Source: Auanema rhodensis (lineage: Eukaryota; Nematoda; Chromadorea; Rhabditida; Rhabditidae). From it: DNA of 64,000 nt. Every line of letters starts with the position of its first letter. Position 1 is the stretch's first letter. The notes under the pieces are model-generated. The model did no database searches. It saw nothing but the letters and a program-made list of their open reading frames with translations, and had not been told where the DNA came from. Both the position numbers and the translations under genes were made by a program. Shown here piece by piece: positions 1 through 14,000 of this stretch. The stretch spans positions 14,136,001-14,200,000 of the forward strand of contig OZ059895.1 in the NCBI GenBank assembly GCA_964057225.1, given 5' to 3'.

Positions 1-706
1 ACTGGGAGGTGACACTGCTTCGTCGGTTTAATTACCCAAGTTTGAGGTACTTTCCTGATTCAACCAGAAACATTCTGTGTTCGAATTAAATTTTGGAACG
101 CTCTCCACTGGAGAGCAATATGAATCGAAAATCATTGGATGAATCAAGTTCTTTGGATTTTTAAAATTGAAAAATCAATGAGGATGATAATCATTCTGGG
201 AATTATAGTTGAGATGAGCCAAGTTCAGATGTAGCCTACACGTGTCTATGACCCATGGTGTCTAGTCAAGAGAGACAGTCTATACCATGTTGGGGGAAGA
301 GACACAACACGTCTATGTGATACGACACGTGCATTGATGCCACTGGGAGGTGACACTGCTTCGTCGGTTTAATTACCCAAGTTTGAGGTACTTTCCTGAT
401 TCAACCAGAAACATTCTGTGTTCGAATTAAATTTTGGAACGCTCTCCACTGGAGAGCAATATGAATCGAAAATCATTAGATGAATCAAGTTCTTTGAATT
501 TTTAAAAATGAAAAATCAACGAAGATGATAATCATTTCGGGAATTATAGTTGAGATGAGCCAAGTTTAGATGTAGCCTACACGTGTGTATGACCCATGGT
601 GTCTAGTCAAGAGAGACAGTCTATACCATGTTGGGGGAAGAGATACAACACGTCTATGTGATACGACACGTGCATTGATGCCACTGGGAGGTGACACTAC
701 TTCATC

Positions 707-808
707 GGTTTAATAACCCAAGTTTGAGGTACTTTCCTGATTCAACCAGAAACATTCTGTGTTCGAATTAAATTTTGGAACGCTCTCCACTGGAGAGCAA
801 CATGAATC
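707..808 (+). ncRNA. SL1 RNA gene, variant leader (T10A)
   Basis: Leader nucleotide 10 is A instead of T (GGTTTAATAACCC). Donor GT, hairpin, Sm site and terminal stem are intact, so the RNA could function and would tag mRNAs with a distinguishable leader. Confidence 0.85.
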
Positions 809-3800
809 GAAAATCATTGGATGAATCAAGATCTTTGGATTTTTAAAATTGAAAAATCAACGAAGATGATAATCATTCTGGGAATTGTAGTTGAAATGAG
901 CCAGGTTCGATGTAGCCTACACGTGTGTATGACCCATGGTATCTACTCAAGAGAGACGGTCTTTATCATGTTGGGGAGAGAGATACAACACGTCTATGTG
1001 ATACGACACGTGCATTGATGCCACTGGGAGGTGACACTGCTTCGTCGGTTTAATTACCCAAGTTTGAGGTACTTTCCTGATTCAACCAGAAACATTCTGT
1101 GTTCGAATTAAATTTTGGAACGCTCTCCACTGGAGAGCAACATGAATCAAAAATCATTGGATGAATCAAGTTCTTTGGATTTTTAAAATTGAAAAATCAA
1201 CGAAGATGATAATCATTTCGGGAATTATAGTTGAGATGAGCCAAGTTCAGATGTAGCCTCCACGTGTGTATGACCCATGGTGTCAAGTCAAGAGAGACAG
1301 TCTATACCATGTTGGGGGGAGAGATACAACACGTCTATGTGATACGACACGTGCATTGATGCCACTGGGAGGTGACACTGCATCGTCGGTTTAATTACCC
1401 AAGTTTGAGGTACTTTCCTGATTCAACCAGAAAGATTCTGTGTTCGAATTAAATTTTGGAACGCTCTCCACTGGAGAGCAACATGAATCAAAAATCATTG
1501 GATGAATCAAGTTCTTTGGATTTTTAAAATTGAAAAATCAACGAAGATGATAATCATTTTGGGAATTGTAGTTGAGATGAGCCAAGTTCGATGTAGCCTA
1601 CACGTGTGTATGACCCATGGTGTCTAGTCAAGAGAGACGGTCTTTATCATGTTGGGGGGAGAGATACAGCACGTCTATGTGATACGACACGTGCATTGAT
1701 GCCACTGGGAGGTGACACTGCTTCGTCGGTTTAATTACCCAAGTTTGAGGTACTTTCCTGATTCAACCAGAAAGATTCTGTGTTCGAATTAAATTTTGGA
1801 ACGCTCTCCACTGGAGAGCAACATGAATCAAAAATCATTGGATGAATCAAGTTCTTTGGATTTTTAAAATTGAAAAATCAACGAAGATGATAATCATTTC
1901 GGGAATTATAGTTGAGATGAGCCAAGTTCAGATGTAGCCTCCACGTGTGTATGACCCATGGTGTCAAGTCAAGAGAGACAGTCTATACCATGTTGGGGGG
2001 AGAGATACAACACGTCTATGTGATACGACACGTGCATTGATGCCACTGGGAGGTGACACTGCATCGTCGGTTTAATTACCCAAGTTTGAGGTACTTTCCT
2101 GATTCAACCAGAAAGATTCTGTGTTCGAATTAAATTTTGGAACGCTCTCCACTGGAGAGCAACATGAATCAAAAATCATTGGATGAATCAAGTTCTTTGG
2201 ATTTTTAAAATTGAAAAATCAACGAAGATGATAATCATTTTGGGAATTGTAGTTGAGATGAGCCAAGTTCGATGTAGCCTACACGTGTGTATGACCCATG
2301 GTGTCTAGTCAAGAGAGACGGTCTTTATCATGTTGGGGGGAGAGATACAGCACGTCTATGTGATACGACACGTGCATTGATGCCACTGGGAGGTGACACT
2401 GCTTCGTCGGTTTAATTACCCAAGTTTGAGGTACTTTCCTGATTCAACCAGAAACATTCTGTGTTCGAATTAAATTTTGGAACGCTCTCCACTGGAGAGC
2501 AACATGAATCGAAAATCATTGGATGAATCAAGATCTTTGGATTTTTAAAATTGAAAAATCAACGAAGATGATAATCATTTCGGGAATTATAGTTGAGATG
2601 AGCCAAGTTTAGATGTAGCCTACACGTGTGTATGACCCATGGTGTCTAGTCAAGAGAGACAGTCTATACCATGTTGGGGGAAGAGATACAACACGTCTAT
2701 GTGATACGACACGTGCATTGATGCCACTGGGAGGTGACACTGCATCGTCGGTTTAATTACCCAAGTTTGAGGTACTTTCCTGATTCAACCAGAAACATTC
2801 TGTGTTCGAATTAAATTTTGGAACGCTCTCCACTGGAGAGCAACATGAATCGAAAATCATTGGATGAATCAAGATCTTTGGATTTTTAAAATTGAAAAAT
2901 CAACGAAGATGATAATCATTTCGGGAATTATAGTTGAGATGAGCCAAGTTTAGATGTAGCCTACACGTGTGTATGACCCATGGTGTCTAGTCAAGAGAGA
3001 CAGTCTATACCATGTTGGGGGAAGAGATACAACACGTCTATGTGATACGACACGTGCATTGATGCCACTGGGAGGTGACACTGCATCGTCGGTTTAATTA
3101 CCCAAGTTTGAGGTACTTTCCTGATTCAACCAGAAACATTCTGTGTTCGAATTAAATTTTGGAACGCTCTCCACTGGAGAGCAACATGAATCGAAAATCA
3201 TTGGATGAATCAAGATCTTTGGATTTTTAAAATTGAAAAATCAACGAAGATGATAATCATTCTGGGAATTGTAGTTGAGATGAGCCAAGTTCAGATGTAG
3301 CCTCCACGTGTGTATGACCCATGGTGTCAAGTCAAGAGAGACAGTCTATACCATGTTGGGGGGAGAGATACAACACGTCTATGTGATACGACACGTGCAT
3401 TGATGCCACTGGGAGGTGACACTGCATCGTCGGTTTAATTACCCAAGTTTGAGGTACTTTCCTGATTCAACCAGAAACATTCTGTGTTCGAATTAAATTT
3501 TGGAACGCTCTCCATTGGAGAGCAACATGAATCGAAAATCATTAGATGAATCAAGTTCTTTGGATTTTTAAAAATGAAAAATCAACGAAGATGATAATCA
3601 TTCTGGGAATTATAGTTGAGATGAGCCAAGTTTAGATGTAGCCTACACGTGTGTATGACCCATGGTATCTAGTCAAGAGAGACGGTCTTTATCATGTTGG
3701 GGGGAGAGACACAACACGTCTATGTGATACGACACTTGCATTGATGCCACTGGGAGGTGACACTGAATCGTCGGTTTAATTACCCAAGTTTGAGGTACTT

Positions 3801-5816
3801 TCCTGATTCAACCAGAAAGATTCTGTGTTCGAATTAAATTTTGGAACGCTCTCCACTGGAGAGCAACATGAATCGAAAATCATTAGATGAATCAAGTTCT
3901 TTGGATTTTTAAAAATGAAAAATCAACGAAGATGATAATCATTCTGGGAATTGTAGTTGAGATGAGCCAAGTTTAGATGTAGCCTACACGTGTGTATGAC
4001 CCATGGTATCTAGTCAAGAGAGACGGTCTTTATCATGTTGGGGGGAGAGACACAACACGTCTATGTGATACGACACTTGCATTGATGCCACTGGGAGGTG
4101 ACACTGCTTCGTCGGTTTAATTACCCAAGTTTGAGGTACTTTCCTGATTCAACCAGAAACATTCTGTGTTCGAATTAAATTTTGGAACGCTCTCCACTGG
4201 AGAGCAACATGAATCGAAAATCATTGGATGAATCAAGTTCTTTGGATTTTTAAAAATGAAAAATCAACGAAGATGATAATCATTCTGGGAATTGTAGTTG
4301 AGATGAGCCAAGTTCGTTGTAGCCTACACGTGTGTATGACCCATGGTGTCTAGTCAAGAGAGACGGTCTTTATCATGTTGGGGGGAGAGACACAACACGT
4401 CTATGTGATACGACACGTGCATTGATGCCACTGGGAGGTGACACTACTTCATCGGTTTAATTACCCAAGTTTGAGGTACTTTCCTGATTCAACCAGAAAC
4501 ATTCTGTGTTCGAATTAAATTTTGGAACGCTCTCCACTGGAGAGCAACATGAATCGAAAATCATTGGATGAATCAAGTTCTTTGGATTTTTAAAAATGAA
4601 AAATCAACGAAGATGATAATCATTCTGGGAATTATAGTTGAGATGAGCCAAGTTCAGATGTAGCCTCCACGTGTGCATGACCCATGGTGTCAAGTCAAGA
4701 GAGACGGTCTTTATCATGTTGGGGGGAGAGACACAACACGTCTATGTGATACGACACGTGCATTGATGCCACTGGGAGGTGACACTACTTCATCGGTTTA
4801 ATTACCCAAGTTTGAGGTACTTTCCTGATTCAACCAGAAACATTCTGTGTTCGAATTAAATTTTGGAACGCTCTCCACTGGAGAGCAACATGAATCGAAA
4901 ATCATTGGATGTATCAAGTTCTTTGGATTTTTAAAAATGAAAAATCAACGAAGATGATAATCATTCTGGGAATTATAGTTGAGATGAGCCAAGTTCAGAT
5001 GTAGCCTCCACGTGTGCATGACCCATGGTGTCAAGTCAAGAGAGACGGTCTTTATCATGTTGGGGGGAGAGACACAACACGTCTATGTGATACGACACGT
5101 GCATTGATGCCACTGGGAGGTGACACTACTTCATCGGTTTAATTACCCAAGTTTGAGGTACTTTCCTGATTCAACCAGAAACATTCTGTGTTCGAATTAA
5201 ATTTTGGAACGCTCTCCACTGGAGAGCAACATGAATCGAAAATCATTGGATGTATCAAGTTCTTTGGATTTTTAAAAATGAAAAATCAACGAAGATGATA
5301 ATCATTCTGGGAATTATAGTTGAGATGAGCCAAGTTCAGATGTAGCCTCCACGTGTGCATGACCCATGGTGTCAAGTCAAGAGAGACGGTCTTTATCATG
5401 TTGGGGGGAGAGACACAACACGTCTATGTGATACGACACGTGCATTGATGCCACTGGGAGGTGACACTACTTCATCGGTTTAATTACCCAAGTTTGAGGT
5501 ACTTTCCTGATTCAACCAGAAACATTCTGTGTTCGAATTAAATTTTGGAACGCTCTCCACTGGAGAGCAACATGAATCGAAAATCATTAGATGAATCAAG
5601 TTCTTTGGGTTTTTAAAATTGAAAAATCAACAAAGATGATAATCATTCTGGGAATTGTAGTTGAGATGAGCCAAGTTCGATGTAGCCTACACGTGTGTAT
5701 GACCCATGGTATCTACTCAAGAGAGACGGTCTTTATCATGTTGGGGGGAGAGACACAACACGTCTATGTGATACGACACGTGCATTGATGCCACTGGGAG
5801 GTGACACTACTTCATC

Positions 5817-5918
5817 GGTTTAATAACCCAAGTTTGAGGTACTTTCCTGATTCAACCAGAAACATTCTGTGTTCGAATTAAATTTTGGAACGCTCTCCAC
5901 TGGAGAGCAACATGAATC
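5817..5918 (+). ncRNA. SL1 RNA gene, variant leader (T10A)
   Basis: Same T-to-A change at leader nucleotide 10 as the copy at 707, with the rest of the RNA intact. The neighbouring unit at 6157 carries it too, so the pair probably arose by unit duplication. Confidence 0.85.
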
Positions 5919-6156
5919 GAAAATCATTAGATGAATCAAGTTCTTTGGGTTTTTAAAATTGAAAAATCAACAAAGATGATAATCATTCTGGGAATTGTAG
6001 TTGAGATGAGCCAAGTTCGATGTAGCCTACACGTGTGTATGACCCATGGTATCTACTCAAGAGAGACGGTCTTTATCATGTTGGGGGGAGAGACACAACA
6101 CGTCTATGTGATACGACACGTGCATTGATGCCACTGGGAGGTGACACTACTTCATC

Positions 6157-6258
6157 GGTTTAATAACCCAAGTTTGAGGTACTTTCCTGATTCAACCAGA
6201 AACATTCTGTGTTCGAATTAAATTTTGGAACGCTCTCCACTGGAGAGCAACATGAATC
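6157..6258 (+). ncRNA. SL1 RNA gene, variant leader (T10A)
   Basis: Second of two adjacent T10A copies; nearly identical to the unit starting at 5817. Confidence 0.85.
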
Positions 6259-8537
6259 GAAAATCATTAGATGAATCAAGTTCTTTGGGTTTTTAAAATT
6301 GAAAAATCAATGAGGATGATAATCATTCTGGGAATTATAGTTGAGATGAGCCAAGTTCAGATGTAGCCTACACGTGTGCATGACCCATGGTGTCTAGTCA
6401 AGAGAGACGGTCTTTATCATGTTGGGGGGAGAGACACAACACGTCTATGTGATACGACACTTGCTTTGATGCCACTGGGAGGTGACACTGCTTCGTCGGT
6501 TTAATTACCCAAGTTTGAGGTACTTTCCTGATTCAACCAGAAACATTCTGTGTTCGAATTAAATTTTGGAACGCTCTCCACTGGAGAGCAACATGAATCG
6601 AAAATCATTGGATGTATCAAGTTCTTTGGATTTTTAAAATTGAAAAATCAACGAAGATGGATTCTGGGAATTATAGTTGAGATGAGCCAAGTTTAGATGT
6701 AGCCTACACGTGTGTATGACCCATGGTATCTAGTCAAGAGAGACGGTCTTTATCATGTTGGGGGGAGAGACACAACACGTCTATGTGATACGACACTTGC
6801 ATTGATGCCACTGGGAGGTGACACTGCATCGTCGGTTTAATTACCCAAGTTTGAGGTACTTTCCTGATTCAACCAGAAACATTCTGTGTTCGAATTAAAT
6901 TTTGGAACGCTCTCCACTGGAGAGCAACATGAATCGAAAATCATTGGATGAATCAAGTTCTTTGGATTTTTAAAATTGAAAAATCAACGATGATGATAAT
7001 CATTCTGGGAAATGTAGTTGAGATGAGCCAAGTTCAGATGTAGCCTACACGTGTATATGACCCATGGTGTCAAGTCAAGAGAGACGGTCTTTATCATGTT
7101 GGGGGGAGAGATACAGCACGTCTATGTGATACGACACGTGCATTGATGCCACTGGGAGGTGACACTACTTCATCGGTTTAATTACCCAAGTTTGAGGTAC
7201 TTTCCTGATTCAACCAGAAACATTCTGTGTTCGAATTAAATTTTGGAACGCTCTCCACTGGAGAGCAACATGAATCGAAAATCATTGGATGAATCAAGTT
7301 CTTTGGATTTTTAAAATTGAAAAATCAACGATGATGATAATCATTCTGGGAAATGTAGTTGAGATGAGCCAAGTTCAGATGTAGCCTGCACGTGTATATG
7401 ACCCATGGTGTCAAGTCAAGAGAGACGGTCTTTATCATGTTGGGGGGAGAGATACAGCACGTCTATGTGATACGACACGTGCATTGATGCCACTGGGAGG
7501 TGACACTACTTCATCGGTTTAATTACCCAAGTTTGAGGTACTTTCCTGATTCAACCAGAAACATTCTGTGTTCGAATTAAATTTTGGAACGCTCTCCACT
7601 GGAGAGCAATATGAATCGAAAATCATTGGATGAATCAAGTTCTTTGGATTTTTAAAATTGAAAAATCAACGATGATGATAATCATTCTGGGAAATGTAGT
7701 TGAGATGAGCCAAGTTCAGATGTAGCCTACACGTGTATATGACCCATGGTGTCAAGTCAAGAGAGACGGTCTATACCATGTTGGGGAGAGAGACACAACA
7801 CGTCTATGTGATACGACACGTGCATTGATGCCACTGGGAGGTGACACTACTTCATCGGTTTAATTACCCAAGTTTGAGGTACTTTCCTGATTCAACCAGA
7901 AACATTCTGTGTTCGAATTAAATTTTGGAACGCTCTCCACTGGAGAGCAACATGAATCGAAAATCATTGGATGTATCAAGTTCTTTGGATTTTTAAAAAT
8001 GAAAAATCAACGAAGATGATAATCATTCTGGGAATTATAGTTGAGATGAGCCAAGTTCGTTGTAGCCTACACGTGTGTATGACCCATGGTATCTAGTCAA
8101 GAGAGACGGTCTTTATCATGTTGGGGGGAGAGACACAACACGTCTATGTGATACGACATGTGCATTGATGCCACTGGGAGGAGACACTGCTTCATCGGTT
8201 TAATTACCCAAGTTTGAGGTACTTTCCTGATTCAACCAGAAACATTCTGTGTTCGAATTAAATTTTGGAACGCTCTCCACTGGAGAGCAACATGAATCGA
8301 AAATCATTAGATGAATCAAGTTCTTTGGATTTTTGAAATTGAAAAATCAACAAAGATGATAATCATTCTGGGAATTATAGTTGAGATGAGCCAAGTTCAG
8401 ATGTAGCCTCCACGTGTGCATGACCCATGGTGTCAAGTCAAGAGAGACGGTCTTTCTCATGTTGGGGGGAGAGATACAGCACGTCTATGTGATACGACAC
8501 GTGCATTGATGCCACTGGGAGGTGACACTACTTCATC

Positions 8538-8639
8538 GGTTTAATAACCCAAGTTTGAGGTACTTTCCTGATTCAACCAGAAACATTCTGTGTTCGAATT
8601 AAATTTTGGAACGCTCTCCACTGGAGAGCAACATGAATC
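8538..8639 (+). ncRNA. SL1 RNA gene, variant leader (T10A)
   Basis: Fourth copy with A at leader nucleotide 10; donor, Sm site and stems intact. Confidence 0.85.
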
Positions 8640-10920
8640 GAAAATCATTAGATGAATCAAGTTCTTTGGATTTTTGAAATTGAAAAATCAACAAAGATGA
8701 TAATCATTCTGGGAATTATAGTTGAGATGAGCCAAGTTCAGATGTAGCCTCCACGTGTGCATGACCCATGGTGTCAAGTCAAGAGAGACGGTCTTTCTCA
8801 TGTTGGGGGGAGAGATACAGCACGTCTATGTGATACGACACGTGCATTGATGCCACTGGGGGGTGACACTGCTTTGTCGGTTTAATTACCCAAGTTTGAG
8901 GTACTTTCCTGATTCAACCAGAAACATTCTGTGTTCGAATTAAATTTTGGAACGCTCTCCACTGGAGAGCAACATGAATCGAAAATCATTGGATGAATCA
9001 AGTTCTTTGGATTTTTAAAAATGAAAAATCAACAAAGATGATAATCATTCTGGGAATTATAGTTGAGATGAGCCAAGTTCAGATGTAGCCTACACGTGTG
9101 TATGACCCATGGTGTCAAGTCAAGAGAGACGGTCTATACCATGTTGGGGGGAGAGATACAGCACGTCTATGTGATACGACACGTGCATTGATGCCACTGG
9201 GAGGTGACACTACTTCATCGGTTTAATTACCCAAGTTTGAGGTACTTTCCTGATTCAACCAGAAACATTCTGTGTTCGAATTAAATTTTGGAACGCTCTC
9301 CACTGGAGCGCAACATGAATCGAAAATCATTGGTTGAATCAAGTTCTTTGGATTTTTAAAATTGAAAAATCAACGAAGATGATAATCATTCTGGGAATTG
9401 TAGTTGAGATGAGCCAAGTTCGATGTAGCCTACACGTGTGTATGACCCATGGTGTCAAGTCAAGAGAGACGGTCTATACCATGTTGGGGGGAGAGACTGA
9501 ACACGTCTGTGTGATACGACACGTGCATTGATGCCACTGGGGGGTGACACTGCTTCGTCGGTTTAATTACCCAAGTTTGAGGTACTTTCCTGATTCAACC
9601 AGAAACATTCTGTGTTCGAATTAAATTTTGGAACGCTCTCCACTGGAGAGCAATATGAATCGAAAATCATTGGATGAATCAAGTTCTTTGGATTTTTAAA
9701 AATGAAAAATCAACGAAGATGATAATCATTCTGGGAATTGTAGTTGAGATGAGCCAGGTTCGATGTAGCCTACACGTGTGTATGACCCATGGTATCTAGT
9801 CAAGAGAGACGGTCTATACCATGTTCGGGGGAGAGACTGAACACGTCTATGTGATACGACATGTGCATTGATGCCACTGGGAGGTGACACTGCTTCATCG
9901 GTTTAATTACCCAAGTTTGAGGTACTTTCCTGATTCAACCAGAAACATTCTGTGTTCGAATTAAATTTTGGAACGCTCTCCACTGGAGAGCAACATGAAT
10001 CGAAAATCATTGGATGAATCAAGTTCTTTGGATTTTTAAAATTGAAAAATCAACGAAGATGATAATCATTCTGGGAATTGTAGTTGAAATGAGCCAGGTT
10101 CGATGTAGCCTACACGTGTGTATGACCCATGGTATCTACTCAAGAGAGACGGTCTATACCATGTTGGGGGGAGAGATACAGCACGTCTATGTGATACGAC
10201 ACGTGCATTGATGCCACTGGGAGGAGACACTGCTTCTTCGGTTTAATTACCCAAGTTTGAGGTACTTTCCTGATTCAACCAGAAACATTCTGTGTTCGAA
10301 TTAAATTTTGGAACGCTCTCCACTGGAGAGCAACATGAATCGAAAATCATTGGATTAATCAAGTTCTTTGAATTTTTAAAATTGAAAAATCAACGAAGAT
10401 GATAATCATTCTGGGAATTGTAGTTGAAATGAGCCAGGTTCGATGTAGCCTACACGTGTGTATGACCCATGGTATCTACTCAAGAGAGACGGTCTATACC
10501 ATGTTGGGGGGAGAGATACAACACGTCTATGTGATACGACACTTGCATTGATGCCACTGGGAGGTGAGACTGCATCGTCGGTTTAATTACCCAAGTTTGA
10601 GGTACTTTCCTGATTCAACCAGAAAGATTCTGTGTTCGAATTAAATTTTGGAACGCTCTCCACTGGAGAGCAACATGAATCGAAAATCATTGGATTAATC
10701 AAGTTCTTTGAATTTTTAAAATTGAAAAATCAACGAAGATGATAATCATTCTGGGAATTATAGTTGAGATGAGCCAAGTTCAGATGTAGCCTACACGTGT
10801 GTATGACCCATGGTGTCAAGTCAAGAGAGACGGTCTATACCATGTTGGGGGGAGAGATACAGCACGTCTATGTGATACGACACGTGCATTGATGCCACTG
10901 GGAGGTGACACTGCTTCGTC

Positions 10921-11022
10921 GGTTTAATTACCCAAGTTTGAGTTACTTTCCTGATTCAACCAGAAACATTCTGTGTTCGAATTAAATTTTGGAACGCTCT
11001 CCACTGGAGAGCAACATGAATC
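10921..11022 (+). ncRNA. SL1 RNA copy with mutated splice donor
   Basis: At 10943 the first base after the leader is T instead of G, so the sequence after TTTGAG is TTAC rather than GTAC. Trans-splicing needs GT here, so this copy should not be able to donate its leader although its Sm site and stems are intact. It is the only copy I saw with a lesion at the donor. Confidence 0.8.
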
Positions 11023-14000
11023 GAAAATCATTGGATTAATCAAGTTCTTTGAATTTTTAAAATTGAAAAATCAACGAAGATGATAATCATTCTGGGAATT
11101 GTAGTTGAGATGAGCCAAGTTCGATGTAGCCTACACGTGTGTATGACCCATGGTATCTAGTCAAGAGAGACGGTCTATACCATGTTGGGGGGAGAGACTG
11201 AACACGTCTGTGTGATACGACACGTGCATTGATGCCACTGGGAGGTGACACTGCTTCGTCGGTTTAATTACCCAAGTTTGAGGTACTTTCCTGATTCAAC
11301 CAGAAACATTCTGTGTTCGAATTAAATTTTGGAACGCTCTCCACTGGAGAGCAATATGAATCGAAAATCATTGGATGAATCAAGTTCTTTGGATTTTTAA
11401 AAATGAAAAATCAACAAAGATGATAATCATTCTGGGAATTATAGTTGAGATGAGCCAAGTTCAGATGTAGCCTACACGTGTGTATGACCCATGGTGTCAA
11501 GTCAAGAGAGACGGTCTATACCATGTTGGGGGGAGAGATACAGCACGTCTATGTGATACGACACGTGCATTGATGCCACTGGGAGGTGACACTACTTCAT
11601 CGGTTTAATTACCCAAGTTTGAGGTACTTTCCTGATTCAACCAGAAACATTCTGTGTTCGAATTAAATTTTGGAACGCTCTCCACTGGAGCGCAACATGA
11701 ATCGAAAATCATTGGTTGAATCAAGTTCTTTGGATTTTTAAAATTGAAAAATCAACGAAGATGATAATCATTCTGGGAATTGTAGTTGAGATGAGCCAAG
11801 TTCGATGTAGCCTACACGTGTGTATGACCCATGGTGTCAAGTCAAGAGAGACGGTCTATACCATGTTGGGGGGAGAGACTGAACACGTCTGTGTGATACG
11901 ACACGTGCATTGATGCCACTGGGGGGTGACACTGCTTCGTCGGTTTAATTACCCAAGTTTGAGGTACTTTCCTGATTCAACCAGAAACATTCTGTGTTCG
12001 AATTAAATTTTGGAACGCTCTCCACTGGAGAGCAATATGAATCGAAAATCATTGGATGAATCAAGTTCTTTGGATTTTTAAAAATGAAAAATCAACGAAG
12101 ATGATAATCATTCTGGGAATTGTAGTTGAGATGAGCCAGGTTCGATGTAGCCTACACGTGTGTATGACCCATGGTATCTAGTCAAGAGAGACGGTCTATA
12201 CCATGTTCGGGGGAGAGACTGAACACGTCTATGTGATACGACATGTGCATTGATGCCACTGGGAGGTGACACTGCTTCATCGGTTTAATTACCCAAGTTT
12301 GAGGTACTTTCCTGATTCAACCAGAAACATTCTGTGTTCGAATTAAATTTTGGAACGCTCTCCACTGGAGAGCAACATGAATCGAAAATCATTGGATGAA
12401 TCAAGTTCTTTGGATTTTTAAAATTGAAAAATCAACGAAGATGATAATCATTCTGGGAATTGTAGTTGAAATGAGCCAGGTTCGATGTAGCCTACACGTG
12501 TGTATGACCCATGGTATCTACTCAAGAGAGACGGTCTATACCATGTTGGGGGGAGAGATACAACACGTCTATGTGATACGACACTTGCATTGATGCCACT
12601 GGGAGGTGAGACTGCATCGTCGGTTTAATTACCCAAGTTTGAGGTACTTTCCTGATTCAACCAGAAAGATTCTGTGTTCGAATTAAATTTTGGAACGCTC
12701 TCCACTGGAGAGCAACATGAATCGAAAATCATTGGATGAATCAAGTTCTTTGAATTTTTAAAATTGAAAAATCAACGAAGATGATAATCATTCTGGGAAT
12801 TGTAGTTGAAATGAGCCAGGTTCGATGTAGCCTACACGTGTGTATGACCCATGGTATCTAGTCAAGAGAGACGGTCTTTATCATGTTGGGGAGAGAGATA
12901 CAACACGTCTATGTGATACGACACGTGCATTGATGCCACTGGGAGGTGACACTGCTTCGTCGGTTTAATTACCCAAGTTTGAGGTACTTTCCTGATTCAA
13001 CCAGAAACATTCTGTGTTCGAATTAAATTTTGGAACGCTCTCCACTGGAGAGCAACATGAATCGAAAATCATTGGATTAATCAAGTTCTTTGAATTTTTA
13101 AAATTGAAAAATCAACGAAGATGATAATCATTCTGGGAATTGTAGTTGAGATGAGCCAAGTTCGATGTAGCCTACACGTGTGTATGACCCATGGTATCTA
13201 GTCAAGAGAGACGGTCTATACCATGTTGGGGGGAGAGACTGAACACGTCTGTGTGATACGACACGTGCATTGATGCCACTGGGAGGTGACACTGCTTCGT
13301 CGGTTTAATTACCCAAGTTTGAGGTACTTTCCTGATTCAACCAGAAACATTCTGTGTTCGAATTAAATTTTGGAACGCTCTCCACTGGAGAGCAACATGA
13401 ATCGAAAATCATTGGATGAATCAAGTTCTTTGAATTTTTAAAATTGAAAAATCAACGAAGATGATAATCATTCTGGGAATTGTAGTTGAAATGAGCCAGG
13501 TTCGATGTAGCCTACACGTGTGTATGACCCATGGTATCTAGTCAAGAGAGACGGTCTATACCATGTTGGGGGGAGAGATACAGCACGTCTATGTGATACG
13601 ACACGTGCATTGATGCCACTGGGAGGAGACACTGCTTCTTCGGTTTAATTACCCAAGTTTGAGGTACTTTCCTGATTCAACCAGAAACATTCTGTGTTCG
13701 AATTAAATTTTGGAACGCTCTCCACTGGAGAGCAACATGAATCGAAAATCATTGGATGAATCAAGTTCTTTGAATTTTTAAAATTGAAAAATCAACGAAG
13801 ATGATAATCATTCTGGGAATTGTAGTTGAAATGAGCCAGGTTCGATGTAGCCTACACGTGTGTATGACCCATGGTATCTACTCAAGAGAGACGGTCTTTA
13901 TCATGTTGGGGAGAGAGATACAACACGTCTATGTGATACGACACGTGCATTGATGCCACTGGGAGGTGACACTGCTTCTTCGGTTTAATTACCCAAGTTT

